From Micromonospora sp. M71_S20 (GTDB taxonomy: Bacteria; Actinomycetota; Actinomycetes; Mycobacteriales; Micromonosporaceae), in NCBI RefSeq assembly GCF_003664255.1, contig NZ_RCCV01000001.1, positions 3,782,001 to 3,846,000 of the forward strand: DNA of 64,000 nucleotides. Reading direction: 5' to 3'. Made by a program: the position numbers and the translations under genes. Numbering within the stretch: position 1 is the first letter of the stretch; the number at the start of each line of letters is the position of its first letter. Under the pieces are notes generated by a model. That model had not been told where the DNA came from and did not search any database. It was given only the letters and a program-made list of their open reading frames with translations. This document shows, one piece after another, positions 43,119-51,384 of the stretch.

Positions 43119-44170
43119 CTGATCTGTACATCCAGGACGTGACGTTGCGCGACGGCATGCACGCCGTGGCCCACCGCTACACCGTCGAGCAGGTCCGCAC
43201 CATCGCCGCCGCGCTCGATGCGGCCGGGGTGGCGGCGATCGAGGTCGCCCACGGCGACGGGCTCGCCGGTTCGAGTGTGAACTACGGTCACGGTGCGGCC
43301 AGCGACGCCGAGTGGATTTCGGCGGCGGCCGAGGTGATGACGTCGGCGAAGCTGACCACGTTGCTGCTGCCGGGGATCGGCACGATCGCGGATCTGAAGG
43401 CGGCGAAGGCCCTCGGCGTGACGAGTGTGCGCATCGCCACCCACTGCACCGAGGCCGACATCTCGGCGCAGCACATCGCGTGGGCGCGGGAGAACGGCAT
43501 GGACGTGGCCGGGTTCCTGATGATGTCGCACATGAACGACCCGGCCAGGTTGGCCGCCCAGGCGAAGTTGATGGAGTCGTACGGGGCGCACTGCGTCTAC
43601 GTCACCGACTCCGGCGGACGGCTACTCATGTCCGATGTGGCCGAACGCGTGGACGCGTACCGGCAGGTGTTGGAGCCGACCACGCAGATCGGTATCCACG
43701 CGCATCACAACCTGTCCCTCGGCGTGGCCAACAGCGTCGTCGCGGTCGAGCACGGCCGCATCCTCGGCGACGGCCCGTTGGGCTCGGCGCACGGGCGCAC
43801 GGTGCGCGTGGACGCCTCCCTGGCCGGGCAGGGCGCCGGCGCGGGCAATGCCCCGCTGGAGGTGTTCGTGGCCGTCGCCGAGCTGCACGGCTGGCAGCAC
43901 GGCTGTGACGTGTTCGCCCTGATGGACGCCGCCGACGACGTCGTGCGGCCGTTGCAGGACCGGCCCGTGCAGGTCGACCGAGAAACCCTCTCCCTCGGCT
44001 ACGCGGGCGTGTATTCCAGCTTCCTGCGCCACGCCGAGCGGGCCTCGGACAAATACGGCGTGGACGTGCGCTCCATCCTGGTCGAGTTGGGCCGCCGCCG
44101 CATGGTCGGCGGGCAGGAGGACATGATCGTGGACGTGGCACTGGACCTCGCCGGCAAGGAGAAATCATGA
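43115..44170 (+). CDS. amnG: 4-hydroxy-2-oxovalerate aldolase
   Basis: A 351-aa DmpG/MhpE-type aldolase splitting 4-hydroxy-2-oxovalerate into pyruvate and acetaldehyde. The HMGL-like TIM barrel shows the start [19 protein letters not shown] with the metal Asp, [13 protein letters not shown] (about 165), and [16 protein letters not shown] with metal-binding His residues (about 192). The C-terminal communication domain follows. It forms a complex with the acetaldehyde dehydrogenase, channelling the volatile aldehyde. Overlaps on both sides show full coupling. Confidence 0.94.
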   Translation: MTDLYIQDVTLRDGMHAVAHRYTVEQVRTIAAALDAAGVAAIEVAHGDGLAGSSVNYGHGAASDAEWISAAAEVMTSAKLTTLLLPGIGTIADLKAAKALGVTSVRIATHCTEADISAQHIAWARENGMDVAGFLMMSHMNDPARLAAQAKLMESYGAHCVYVTDSGGRLLMSDVAERVDAYRQVLEPTTQIGIHAHHNLSLGVANSVVAVEHGRILGDGPLGSAHGRTVRVDASLAGQGAGAGNAPLEVFVAVAELHGWQHGCDVFALMDAADDVVRPLQDRPVQVDRETLSLGYAGVYSSFLRHAERASDKYGVDVRSILVELGRRRMVGGQEDMIVDVALDLAGKEKS

Positions 44171-44940
44171 TCGGGCCGGACACTGTCGGTATCGCCGAGC
44201 GCCTCGGCGTGGCGGCCGACACCGCCACCGCCATCGGCCAGTTGGCCGCCGAGACCGGCCTGGACGTCGACGCCGCGTACGCGGTGCAGACCGCGCTGAT
44301 CCAGCGCCGCCTCGACCGCGGCGAGCGCCTCGTCGGGTTGAAGATGGGCCTGACCAGCAAGGCGAAGATGGCGCAGGTCGGCGTGGACGAGGTCATCTGG
44401 GGCCGCCTCACCGACACCATGCGCATCCCCGACGGCGGCACCCTCGACGTCGGCGCCTTCATCCACCCCCGCGTCGAGCCGGAGGTGGCGTTCCTGCTCG
44501 ACCGCCTGCCCGAACCCGGCGAACCCATCGGTGACTTCACCGACGCCGTCCGCGCCGTCGCCCCCGCCATCGAGGTCATCGACTCCCGATACGCGAACTT
44601 CACCTTCTCCCTGCCGGACGTCATCGCCGACAACACCTCCGCCGCCGCGTTCGTCATCGGGCCGTGGAGCCCGGTGCCCGACGGGCTGGAGAACCTGGGC
44701 GTGCTGCTGGAGATCGACGGACGCGTCGCGCAGGTCGGCTCGACCGCCGCCATCCTCGGCGATCCCCGCCGCGCCCTCGACGAAGGCATCCGCCTGGCCG
44801 GCCGGCACGGGGTGCGGCTGCGCGAAGGCTGGGTCTTCCTCGCCGGCGCCGCTACCGCCGCCGTCCCCCTACAACCCGGCGCCCACGTCCGCGCCGTCGT
44901 CGAACACCTCGGCACCGCCACCCTGCGAGCATCGGCATGA
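44167..44940 (+). CDS. amnE: 4-oxalocrotonate decarboxylase
   Basis: A 257-aa hydratase/decarboxylase-family enzyme (DmpH/XylI/AmnE-like). It turns 4-oxalocrotonate into 2-oxopent-4-enoate and CO2. Motifs are [18 protein letters not shown] (about 57), [14 protein letters not shown] (about 103) and [23 protein letters not shown] (about 136). The [11 protein letters not shown] segment is the decarboxylase version of the motif. It usually forms a complex with the hydratase. It is ATGA-coupled to amnG and to the deaminase. Confidence 0.9.
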   Translation: MIGPDTVGIAERLGVAADTATAIGQLAAETGLDVDAAYAVQTALIQRRLDRGERLVGLKMGLTSKAKMAQVGVDEVIWGRLTDTMRIPDGGTLDVGAFIHPRVEPEVAFLLDRLPEPGEPIGDFTDAVRAVAPAIEVIDSRYANFTFSLPDVIADNTSAAAFVIGPWSPVPDGLENLGVLLEIDGRVAQVGSTAAILGDPRRALDEGIRLAGRHGVRLREGWVFLAGAATAAVPLQPGAHVRAVVEHLGTATLRASA

Positions 44941-45419
44941 CCACAAGCCACGGCACGACCGCGAACCAGAGCACGACCGTGAACCAGAGCACGACCGGCC
45001 AGGGCGGGAGCGCGCAGGCGCACGTCGTCGCCGGCAAGGCCGTTCCCCGCGGCGCGTTCCCCCACGTCAAGGTCGCCGGCGGCTTCGTCTTCGTCTCCGG
45101 CACCTCCAGCCGCCGGCCGGACAACACCTTCGCCGGCGTAGAGGTGGACGAGTTCGGCACCACCAACCTCGACATCCGCGCACAAACCCGCGCCGTCATC
45201 GACAACATCGCCGACCTGCTGCGCACCGTCGGCGCCGACCTGACCGACCTCGTCCAGGTCACCACCTACCTCGTCAACATGAACGACTTCGGCGGCTATA
45301 ACCAGGTCTGGGCCGAATACTTCGACGCCACCGGCCCCACCCGCACCACCGTCGCCGTCCACCAACTACCCCACCCGCACCTGCTCATCGAGATTCAGGC
45401 CGTGGCCGTACTGCCCTGA
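44937..45419 (+). CDS. amnD: 2-aminomuconate deaminase (RidA-fold) with Ser/Thr-rich N-terminal extension
   Basis: A 160-aa YjgF/RidA-family enzyme that hydrolyses 2-aminomuconate to 4-oxalocrotonate and ammonia. It matches AmnD closely: [57 protein letters not shown] and [13 protein letters not shown]. About 30 added N-terminal residues are Thr/Ser/Gln/Gly-rich, encoded partly by an 18-bp tandem repeat (44961-44978, 44979-44996). This gene marks the locus as the 2-aminophenol rather than the catechol type. It is the last gene of the operon. Confidence 0.93.
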   Translation: MTTSHGTTANQSTTVNQSTTGQGGSAQAHVVAGKAVPRGAFPHVKVAGGFVFVSGTSSRRPDNTFAGVEVDEFGTTNLDIRAQTRAVIDNIADLLRTVGADLTDLVQVTTYLVNMNDFGGYNQVWAEYFDATGPTRTTVAVHQLPHPHLLIEIQAVAVLP

Positions 45420-45450
45420 CCTGCCGGTGAGCGGGGGGCGTGGCAGCACG

Positions 45451-45855
45451 TCATCGTCCAGGTTCCGCCTCTCCGTCGAGCCGGGCGAGCAGGGCACTCA
45501 CCTCGGTGTGCAGGCGACGCAGCTCCGCAGCCGTCGGCGCCAGCTCGTAGCAGTGGTGGTGGGCGGCGACCGACAGGGTCGCCCAGGCGAACGCGACGCG
45601 GCGGGCGACGACGACGCCGGGGCCGAGCCGGCCGCGCAGCATCAGCTGCTTCGCCCGGCCCTGCCGGCACCGCGCCACCGCCGGCCTGGTCCGCCGCCAG
45701 TAGGCGTCGATGCCACCTTCGAGCGCGAGCCGGATCAGGCAGGCGCACGCCCGGGGCCACCAGCCGCCGGCGACGGCGGCCCCACCGAGCGTGCCGGCAC
45801 CGCCCAGCAACTCTTCGGCCGCCGCCAGGCAGCGCTGTGGCGTCGGCGCGGTCAC
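45451..45855 (-). CDS. Small helical partner protein of the SMC-like ATPase
   Basis: A 134-aa, Ala/Arg-rich, mostly helical soluble protein that I do not recognise. Segments such as ACLIRLALEGGIDAYWRR and AWATLSVAAHHHCYEL, then LRRLHTEVSALLARLDGE, suggest a four-helix, possibly HEPN-like bundle. No certain catalytic motif is visible. The GTG at 45855 overlaps the ATPase stop by four bases, so the two form a coupled two-gene unit. It converges on the aminophenol operon, 31 bp away. Confidence 0.7.
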   Translation of the reverse strand: MTAPTPQRCLAAAEELLGGAGTLGGAAVAGGWWPRACACLIRLALEGGIDAYWRRTRPAVARCRQGRAKQLMLRGRLGPGVVVARRVAFAWATLSVAAHHHCYELAPTAAELRRLHTEVSALLARLDGEAEPGR

Positions 45856-48467
45856 CGCAGCGCCTCCGTCAGCAGGTGGGCGTCCGCGACCAGACCCGGC
45901 AGGTCCACCAGGTACGACCCGTGCACGCCCTCCCGGCATGCCTTGTACGCGGCCACCGCCCGCGACCCGTATCGGCGGCTCAGGCACCCGAGCACGTCGC
46001 CGCCCCGGTCGGCGTCGTCGAACAGGGCCAACGCGAGCGTGGTGGTCAGCCGCCGGGAGGCGTCCACGATTGCCCCCTCGATGTCGTCGTGCGGCACCCC
46101 GCGCGCCACCCGCTGCCGCCACACCATCCGGTGGCAGGCCGCCTCAACCGCCGAGCGGCACAGCTCCGCCACCACCGGCCCGCGCACCTCGGCGGCGATC
46201 TCCTCGTTGCGCGCCAGCGCGTACGCGTCGTCGAGGTAGCGGGTCACCGGGTCGGAGGCGGGCCGCAGCGTCACCACGGACCGCTCGGCGCGGGTCACCT
46301 CGACGATCCGGGCCCTGCCCAGGTCGAGCCGGCGCACCGCGTCCGGCAGCCGGGTGTCGTGGGTGAAGACCACCACCTGCCGCTGCTCTGCCAACGCGGC
46401 GAGCACCCGGGCCAGGCCGTCGACCTTGGCCGGGTCCATGCTCTGCACCGGGTCGTCGACGACGATGAACCGGAACGGGCTCTCCGGCGCGCACCCGCGC
46501 GGCAGGAACGTCGCCAACCCGAGGGCGTGCATCTCACCCTGGCTCATCACCCCGAGCGCGGTGCCGTTGTCGGCGCCGTCCACGCTGACCGGAAACGCCA
46601 CCCGCCGCCGCGTGTTCGTCCCCTCCAGGGTCATCGCGCCCAACTCGACGTTGCTCTCCTGGCGCAGCTGCGCCCAGATCCGCTGTGAGTGCTCCGCGAA
46701 CGGCGCCATCCGCTCGTTGCGCAGCCGCGCAGCGGTGGACTTCAGCCAGGTCCGCGCCGCCCTCACCCGGGCCAGCGTCGCCTCGCGCTCGGGCAGCCGG
46801 TTCGCGGCGTCGACCCAGCCGCGCAGCTCGGCCGCCGTCCGCCGCCACCCGGTGTCGCGCTGCCGCAGGACCCCTTCGGCGTACGCGCGGGCCGCCCCCG
46901 CCGCGGCCACGACGGCCGGATACCGCGCGTCCAGGTGCGCCGCCAGTTCGGCCGGTTCCGCGGGTACGCGCCGCAGCGCAGCCACCGCCTCACGCAGCCC
47001 GTCCAGCGGCGCCTCCGCCACACTGCGCAGCCCGTCCAACGGCGCCTCCGCCGCCTCGCGCACCTCGTCCAGTGGCATCTTCGCCGCGTCACGCGGCGCG
47101 TCTAACGGCATCTCCGTCGCGTCACGCGGCTCGCTCAGAGGCGAATCCGTCGTGTCGTCCTCCGGCACGGCGAGGTTGTCGATCAGGTGGTGCGCCTGCC
47201 GCAGCAGAGCGGTCAGCCGCGCCGCCGCCGACCGGGCGGCGAGACTACGGTCCCGCAGCTGCGCCAGCCACGCGCCGGCGGCGCTGCGCCAGTCCCCGTT
47301 GAGGCTACCCGTGGCGCAGACCGGGCACGGCCCGTCGCCGGTGTCCTCGTGGTGCTCCATGGCGAGGCGGAGCAGCTCCGCGCTGCGCAGCGCCGCCAGG
47401 TTCCGCCCGCCGTCGTGCCGCTGCACCTCGGCGGACGCCTCGCGCAGCTGTTCTGCCAGCCGCGTCACCTCCGCCACGGCCGGCACGCGCAGCTCGACCA
47501 GTCGCCGGCACAGCAGCAGCGGCCCATCCGCGGCGACCTCCTCCGGTTCGTCGAGGATTGCGCGCAGCGCCGCCAGGTCGACGGCGCCGCGCCCCTTGAG
47601 CAGTACGGCCGCCCGTCGGGCCCGGTCGTCGGCGACGCCGGTCAGCTTCTCGGCGAACGCGGCGCGCCGGGCGCGTACCTCCTTGATGGCCGCGTCGAGG
47701 GGCCGGGCGGCGGCCATCAGCCGCTGGTCGGCGTCGGTGATCGCCTCCAGGCCGAGGATCGCGGAGATCGCGTCGAAGAGCTGGCTCTGCGTGCCGGCGG
47801 TGAGCCGGCCCAGCTCGGCGGCGGCGAGGAACGGCCGGTACAGCTCCAGCGGACGGGCCAGCCCCAGCTCCGCCAGGCTCGCGTGCCGTCCGTGCTCGCT
47901 GGTGACGGTGACTTCCGCGTCGGCCAGCGTCGCGCCGAGCGGCCACGACCGGGTCACCGTCACCGGCTTCGCCTCCCCGTCGACGTGCAGCTGCGCCACG
48001 ATCCAGCACGGGTCGGGGGAGTGCAGGTTGCGCCTGCCCGTACGCCAGACGCTGTTGCGCTCCGCCCACCGGGCGCTGTCGCCGGTCAGCGCCAGCTCGA
48101 CGGCTTCGGCGAAGCTCGACTTGCCGGAGCCGTTGCGCCCGACCACCAGGGTGAGGCCCGGGCCAGGGTCGATCTGGAGGGTGCGCTCCGGTCCGACGCC
48201 CCGGAACCCGGCGACCGTGACCGAGGAGAGCCAGATCTGTCCCGTCGGTGCCGCGTCGGTCGGGACGGCCAGGTCAAGGCTGGTCTTCCCGCCGTCGAGC
48301 GCGGCGGCCAGGTCGTCCTGGCCGCTCAGGGCGGCGAGCACCAGCTCGGCGGTGTGATCGGACACGTCGTCGGCGGTGAGCCGCTCGAAGATCAGCTCGA
48401 CCAGCGGCTCGGTACGGCGGGCGGGAAGCGCCGGCGTAGTGGGGGAGGGTTGGCGGGGGATGGGCAT
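45852..48467 (-). CDS. SMC/RecF-like AAA ATPase with CxxC motif and hendecad repeats
   Basis: An 871-aa ABC-type (RecF/Rad50-like) ATPase. The N-terminal half has SSVTVAGFRGVGPE and Walker A VVGRNGSGKSSFAEAVE near residue 112. The middle has a CPVC pair near 390, reminiscent of a zinc hook, and five 11-residue repeats of the form PLDxxRxAAxA (about 440-495). The C-terminal half has a signature-like GVMSQGEMHALGL, Walker B FIVVDDPVQSMDPAK (about 678) and VVFTHD. Such proteins act in DNA repair or as sensor/effector ATPases in phage defence. Its location beside defence genes and the coupled small partner favour the latter, as inference. Confidence 0.85.
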   Translation of the reverse strand: MPIPRQPSPTTPALPARRTEPLVELIFERLTADDVSDHTAELVLAALSGQDDLAAALDGGKTSLDLAVPTDAAPTGQIWLSSVTVAGFRGVGPERTLQIDPGPGLTLVVGRNGSGKSSFAEAVELALTGDSARWAERNSVWRTGRRNLHSPDPCWIVAQLHVDGEAKPVTVTRSWPLGATLADAEVTVTSEHGRHASLAELGLARPLELYRPFLAAAELGRLTAGTQSQLFDAISAILGLEAITDADQRLMAAARPLDAAIKEVRARRAAFAEKLTGVADDRARRAAVLLKGRGAVDLAALRAILDEPEEVAADGPLLLCRRLVELRVPAVAEVTRLAEQLREASAEVQRHDGGRNLAALRSAELLRLAMEHHEDTGDGPCPVCATGSLNGDWRSAAGAWLAQLRDRSLAARSAAARLTALLRQAHHLIDNLAVPEDDTTDSPLSEPRDATEMPLDAPRDAAKMPLDEVREAAEAPLDGLRSVAEAPLDGLREAVAALRRVPAEPAELAAHLDARYPAVVAAAGAARAYAEGVLRQRDTGWRRTAAELRGWVDAANRLPEREATLARVRAARTWLKSTAARLRNERMAPFAEHSQRIWAQLRQESNVELGAMTLEGTNTRRRVAFPVSVDGADNGTALGVMSQGEMHALGLATFLPRGCAPESPFRFIVVDDPVQSMDPAKVDGLARVLAALAEQRQVVVFTHDTRLPDAVRRLDLGRARIVEVTRAERSVVTLRPASDPVTRYLDDAYALARNEEIAAEVRGPVVAELCRSAVEAACHRMVWRQRVARGVPHDDIEGAIVDASRRLTTTLALALFDDADRGGDVLGCLSRRYGSRAVAAYKACREGVHGSYLVDLPGLVADAHLLTEALR
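46987..47151 (-). repeat. Five tandem 33-bp repeats encoding an 11-residue helical motif
   Basis: Five imperfect 33-bp units inside the ATPase gene encode consecutive 11-mers beginning Pro-Leu (PLSEPRDATEM to PLDGLREAVAA). An 11-residue period fits a hendecad coiled coil, so the repeats probably lengthen the coiled-coil arm. Copy number could vary between strains. Confidence 0.8.
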
Positions 48468-48798
48468 GTCGTCTCCAGGCGCATGCTCCCTGCGGACCGG
48501 CGCAGATGCCGGCCCGCTGCGGGGAGCGGGGAAGATGGTTCCGGATAGGTGTGGAGGATCCGGTGGACGGATTCGAGTTCTGCGTGCCGCTGTCGAGCTG
48601 CTTGGGGTGTCTGGGTTAGCAGGCAGGACGGGTGGCGACGTGGTTCGGCAGGCGGTAGGTCACCGGCACGCTGGGGTCTGCCAGAGGATCAGGCCGGGCC
48701 GACCCAGGACAGGACCGACTCTCCTGTGGACGGGACGGCGGTGTGCGGGGCAGCGAGAACCACGATCATCTCCCGGGGTGAGAAGTCAGCCGGTGTGG
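48468..48798. other. 330-bp intergenic region without recognised gene
   Basis: This gap lies between the RNase H stop and the ATPase start, both on the minus strand. It should hold the ATPase promoter. Short open frames are present but none has a convincing start, domain or ribosome-binding site. No repeat or RNA gene is seen. Confidence 0.5.
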
Positions 48799-49614
48799 TC
48801 AGCTGGCGACGGTGGTGTGCCAGTCGCGGAGGAACGCCTCGACCAGCGCGTGCGCGCGGGGGCGTACGTCGAAGGACTCGCCGAGCCGTCGGCGGGCCAT
48901 GTGGGACAGGCCGTCGGCCGCCTCGTTGAGTGCGTGGCCGCTGTGCCCCTTGACGTGGGCGAAGGACAGATCCGGCCGCCGGCCCACCAGTTCGGCGAGC
49001 CGGACCAGGGTCGGCTGGTCCGACGACCTGCGCGGGCGCAGGCTGTAGCCGACCGGCATGGCGTCGGCCTCGCCGGCCTGCCAGCGGTGTAGGTACCGCA
49101 GGGCGGTCAGGCTGTCCAGCAGCACCGTCATGCCGGCGGGCACCTCGTCGTACGCGGAGAGCAGGAAGTCGACCGCCCGCAGCTCGTTGATCAGCACACG
49201 CGACGGGCCCGTCGGGTCCAGCCGGCCGGTGCCCCGGCTGCGTAGACCCCAGTGACCGTCGCTGACGACGTACGCGATGCCGCCGGCACGACCCTTCCAG
49301 CTGGCGTCGGTCGCGGCGACGAGCGGCGCGGACATCCCCGCCCAGCGGCCGACCCGGCCGCGACCGCGTTCGGGGTTCGGCTGCGGGCGGTGGACCTGGT
49401 GCCGGGCGGCCTGCTGCTCCGCCGTGTCGAGGAGCTGCCGGGCCGAGGCGAGCTCGTCGTAGTGGGCGGCGGTGAGTGCCAGCCGCACGGCGTCGCCGAT
49501 GCGCTGGCAGTCCTCGCAGCGGGTGACGCGGGCATAGGCGCGCAACGCGACGGCGCGCTCGTGCAGGGGAGTGGGGAGCAGGTCCAGGGCGCGCAGGAAC
49601 TCATCGGGACGCAC
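48799..49614 (-). CDS. Ribonuclease HI-family protein
   Basis: A 271-aa protein. An N-terminal helical region (about 1-85) contains a CxxC pair (RCEDCQRIGD). A C-terminal RNase H fold carries the acidic tetrad: Asp in VAATDASWKG, Glu in INELRAVDFL, Asp in VLLDSLTAL and Asp in LNEAADGLSH, with FAHVKGHSG as the handle region. It would cleave RNA in RNA-DNA hybrids or act on related structures. The GTG at 49614 is preferred over 49653 because AGGAGG lies six bases upstream of it. It lies in the defence island, but a defence role is not shown. Confidence 0.85.
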   Translation of the reverse strand: MRPDEFLRALDLLPTPLHERAVALRAYARVTRCEDCQRIGDAVRLALTAAHYDELASARQLLDTAEQQAARHQVHRPQPNPERGRGRVGRWAGMSAPLVAATDASWKGRAGGIAYVVSDGHWGLRSRGTGRLDPTGPSRVLINELRAVDFLLSAYDEVPAGMTVLLDSLTALRYLHRWQAGEADAMPVGYSLRPRRSSDQPTLVRLAELVGRRPDLSFAHVKGHSGHALNEAADGLSHMARRRLGESFDVRPRAHALVEAFLRDWHTTVAS

Positions 49615-49707
49615 GACGCCTCCTGACGTCTCGTAGCGGGGATGGAGGGGCACCGGGCGGGGCGGTTTGCTCGCTTTCGGCGCTGTGGAGCTGATGTCGT
49701 AGACGGA

Positions 49708-50655
49708 TCAGGCGGGCGTGATGGTCCAGTTGCCGTCCGCCGTCACCTGGACGAGGGCGGGCGCTTCCAGCGGACGAACACCCGAGTAGCCGCCGATCTC
49801 GTTGACCAGCAGACCGCCCTCCTCGGTCTCGATCGAGTAGGCGTGGATGACAAAGTTGCCGCTGCCCCTGGTGTGGGTGATCTTCGCGGCGGTGCCGGCA
49901 CCGCCGAGCATCAGCACGTCGTCACCCTTGCCTGCGGCCTTGCCGGTGGTTGCCTTCGTGGCCAGCTGAGCAACGCTGCCGATCGTCAACGTCCACGACC
50001 CGGACGCCTCCACCTCGAACTGGGTGGTCAGCGAGCCGTCCTCGAGGTTGATCCAACGTTTGCCGCTGTAGGAGCCGATCTCGTTGACCAGCAGCCCGTC
50101 CCCGTCGCTCTTGAGGACCGTGTTGCTGGAGCACTTGCAGGTGAACTTGACGACCGAGAGGTCGGTCAGCTCGCCTACCCGCACGATGTCGTCGCCGCGC
50201 CCCCTGACCACCTTGGGCTTGGGGGCCGGCGGGGCCGTGGTCGGCTCGGGGGCGGTGGTGGTGGGAGCGGCCGTGGTCGGAACCGCCGTGGTCGGGGCGG
50301 CGGTGGTGGGAGCAGCCGTGCTCGGCGCGGCGCTGCTCGGAGTGGCTGACGGGAGGCTGCTGGCGCTGGTGGCCGGTACGTCCTCGTCGCCAGCGACGGC
50401 ACCGATGACCGCACCACCGCAGCACAGCGCGACGACGAGGGCCACGCCACCGACGGCCCAGGCTCGGGCGTTCGAGCGCCTGGGCGGGGCGGGCATCCCG
50501 GCGATGGTGTAGCCCGACGAAGCGGGCGGGCCAGGCGGCGGTACCGCCGCGCCGGTCGGGGGAGTCGGAAGCTGCGCGGCCGGGTGCGGCGGCACGGCGG
50601 ACACCGGCGGGACGGCGGGGCGCTCGGCGGGCATCGGCGTGGTCGGATCGGTCAT
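49708..50655 (-). CDS. Membrane-anchored exported protein with duplicated beta domain
   Basis: A 315-aa protein of unknown function. A Pro-rich cytoplasmic N-terminus (1-60) precedes one membrane helix (about 66-90, WAVGGVALVVALCCGGAVIG). An Ala/Pro/Thr/Ser linker (about 95-148) leads to an extracellular region with two similar beta domains. Each contains an LLVNEIG-x-YSG motif (about 195 and 290) and a W-T-I-type strand at its end. The repeat suggests a cell-surface ligand-binding protein. Confidence 0.75.
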   Translation of the reverse strand: MTDPTTPMPAERPAVPPVSAVPPHPAAQLPTPPTGAAVPPPGPPASSGYTIAGMPAPPRRSNARAWAVGGVALVVALCCGGAVIGAVAGDEDVPATSASSLPSATPSSAAPSTAAPTTAAPTTAVPTTAAPTTTAPEPTTAPPAPKPKVVRGRGDDIVRVGELTDLSVVKFTCKCSSNTVLKSDGDGLLVNEIGSYSGKRWINLEDGSLTTQFEVEASGSWTLTIGSVAQLATKATTGKAAGKGDDVLMLGGAGTAAKITHTRGSGNFVIHAYSIETEEGGLLVNEIGGYSGVRPLEAPALVQVTADGNWTITPA

Positions 50656-50755
50656 GACAGTGCTCCTCTGTGAACTGACGCGGTGGTGGGCTGATGCCCG
50701 GGAGGCAACGGGGCGGGCGGGGCCGCCCGCCCCGACGGGACGACGGGAGGTCAGC

Positions 50756-51283
50756 TCAGGGCGACGTGACGCCGCCGGAGAACGGCGAGTCGTGCAGCTC
50801 GAGCTTGGTGAGCTTGACCTTCTTCGGGATGTCGAAGACGACCACGCCGGTGACCTGGTTGCCGGGGTTGATGTCGTTGAGGAACGTCTCGGCGTTCTGG
50901 TTGGAGTAGATGGCGGCGCCGGTGTCGGCGGAGTACTCGGTGCCGTCGGCCGCGTACGCCTTCTGGCTGCTGCCGTCGAACATCTGCGACTCCTTGCCGA
51001 TGTTCTTGACGTTGATCGTGATCAGGCAGAACTGGCCCTGCGCCTTCTCGCCGAGCACGCTGTAGCCGACCTTGGCGACGCCGCACTTGGACGACTTCAC
51101 CGTGAACTCGAACTTCCCGTCGCGGGCCGGCTGGCCGATCTTCGCGGTCTTCACCGCCTTGTCGTCGCCCTTGACGGCGGCACCGTCGCTGCCGGAGCCG
51201 CCCGCGGTGTCGGTGGTACCAGCGCCGCAGCCCAGCGCGACGACGGCGGTGGCGAGCAGGGCGAGAATCGTGGTCATGCGCAT
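50756..51283 (-). CDS. DUF4352-type lipoprotein
   Basis: A 175-aa exported lipoprotein. The signal ends with lipobox ALGC (Cys19), followed by a Gly/Ser/Thr-rich spacer and an Ig-like beta domain typical of DUF4352/MPT63-like proteins. Examples are FCLITINVKNIGKESQMFDG, KAYAADGTEYSADT and the ending FDIPKKVKLTKLELHD. The ATG at 51283 has GAGGA upstream. The function is unknown. It lies 100 bp from, and divergent to, the DNA methylase gene. Confidence 0.82.
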   Translation of the reverse strand: MRMTTILALLATAVVALGCGAGTTDTAGGSGSDGAAVKGDDKAVKTAKIGQPARDGKFEFTVKSSKCGVAKVGYSVLGEKAQGQFCLITINVKNIGKESQMFDGSSQKAYAADGTEYSADTGAAIYSNQNAETFLNDINPGNQVTGVVVFDIPKKVKLTKLELHDSPFSGGVTSP

Positions 51284-51329
51284 CGTTGTCCTCAACTGTG
51301 AACGCGGCGGGGTCAATAAGAGCATCGTC

Positions 51330-51366
51330 TGACAACGCTGTCAACAGACGCTGTGAACCTTGACAG
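51330..51366. promoter_or_regulatory. Cluster of TGACA/TGTCA dyads upstream of the methylase
   Basis: TGACA-ACGC-TGTCA (51330-51343) and CTGTCAA-N15-TTGACAG (51338-51344 and 51360-51366) overlap in the divergent promoter. The second arm includes a perfect TTGACA -35, yet the GTG start is only 19 bp further, so the methylase mRNA must start at or near its first codon or from another promoter. The dyads are candidate sites for the methylase's own N-terminal HTH. Confidence 0.5.
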
Positions 51367-51384
51367 GCGTGCGAGACTTCGTAC

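Noticed and set aside
44167..44940. Second hydratase-family gene considered a redundant hydratase
   Set aside because: The [11 protein letters not shown] version of the motif and the pathway need for a decarboxylase favour 4-oxalocrotonate decarboxylase.
46987..47151. Tandem repeats considered as a CRISPR array
   Set aside because: Units are contiguous 33-bp repeats without spacers and lie in frame inside the ATPase gene.
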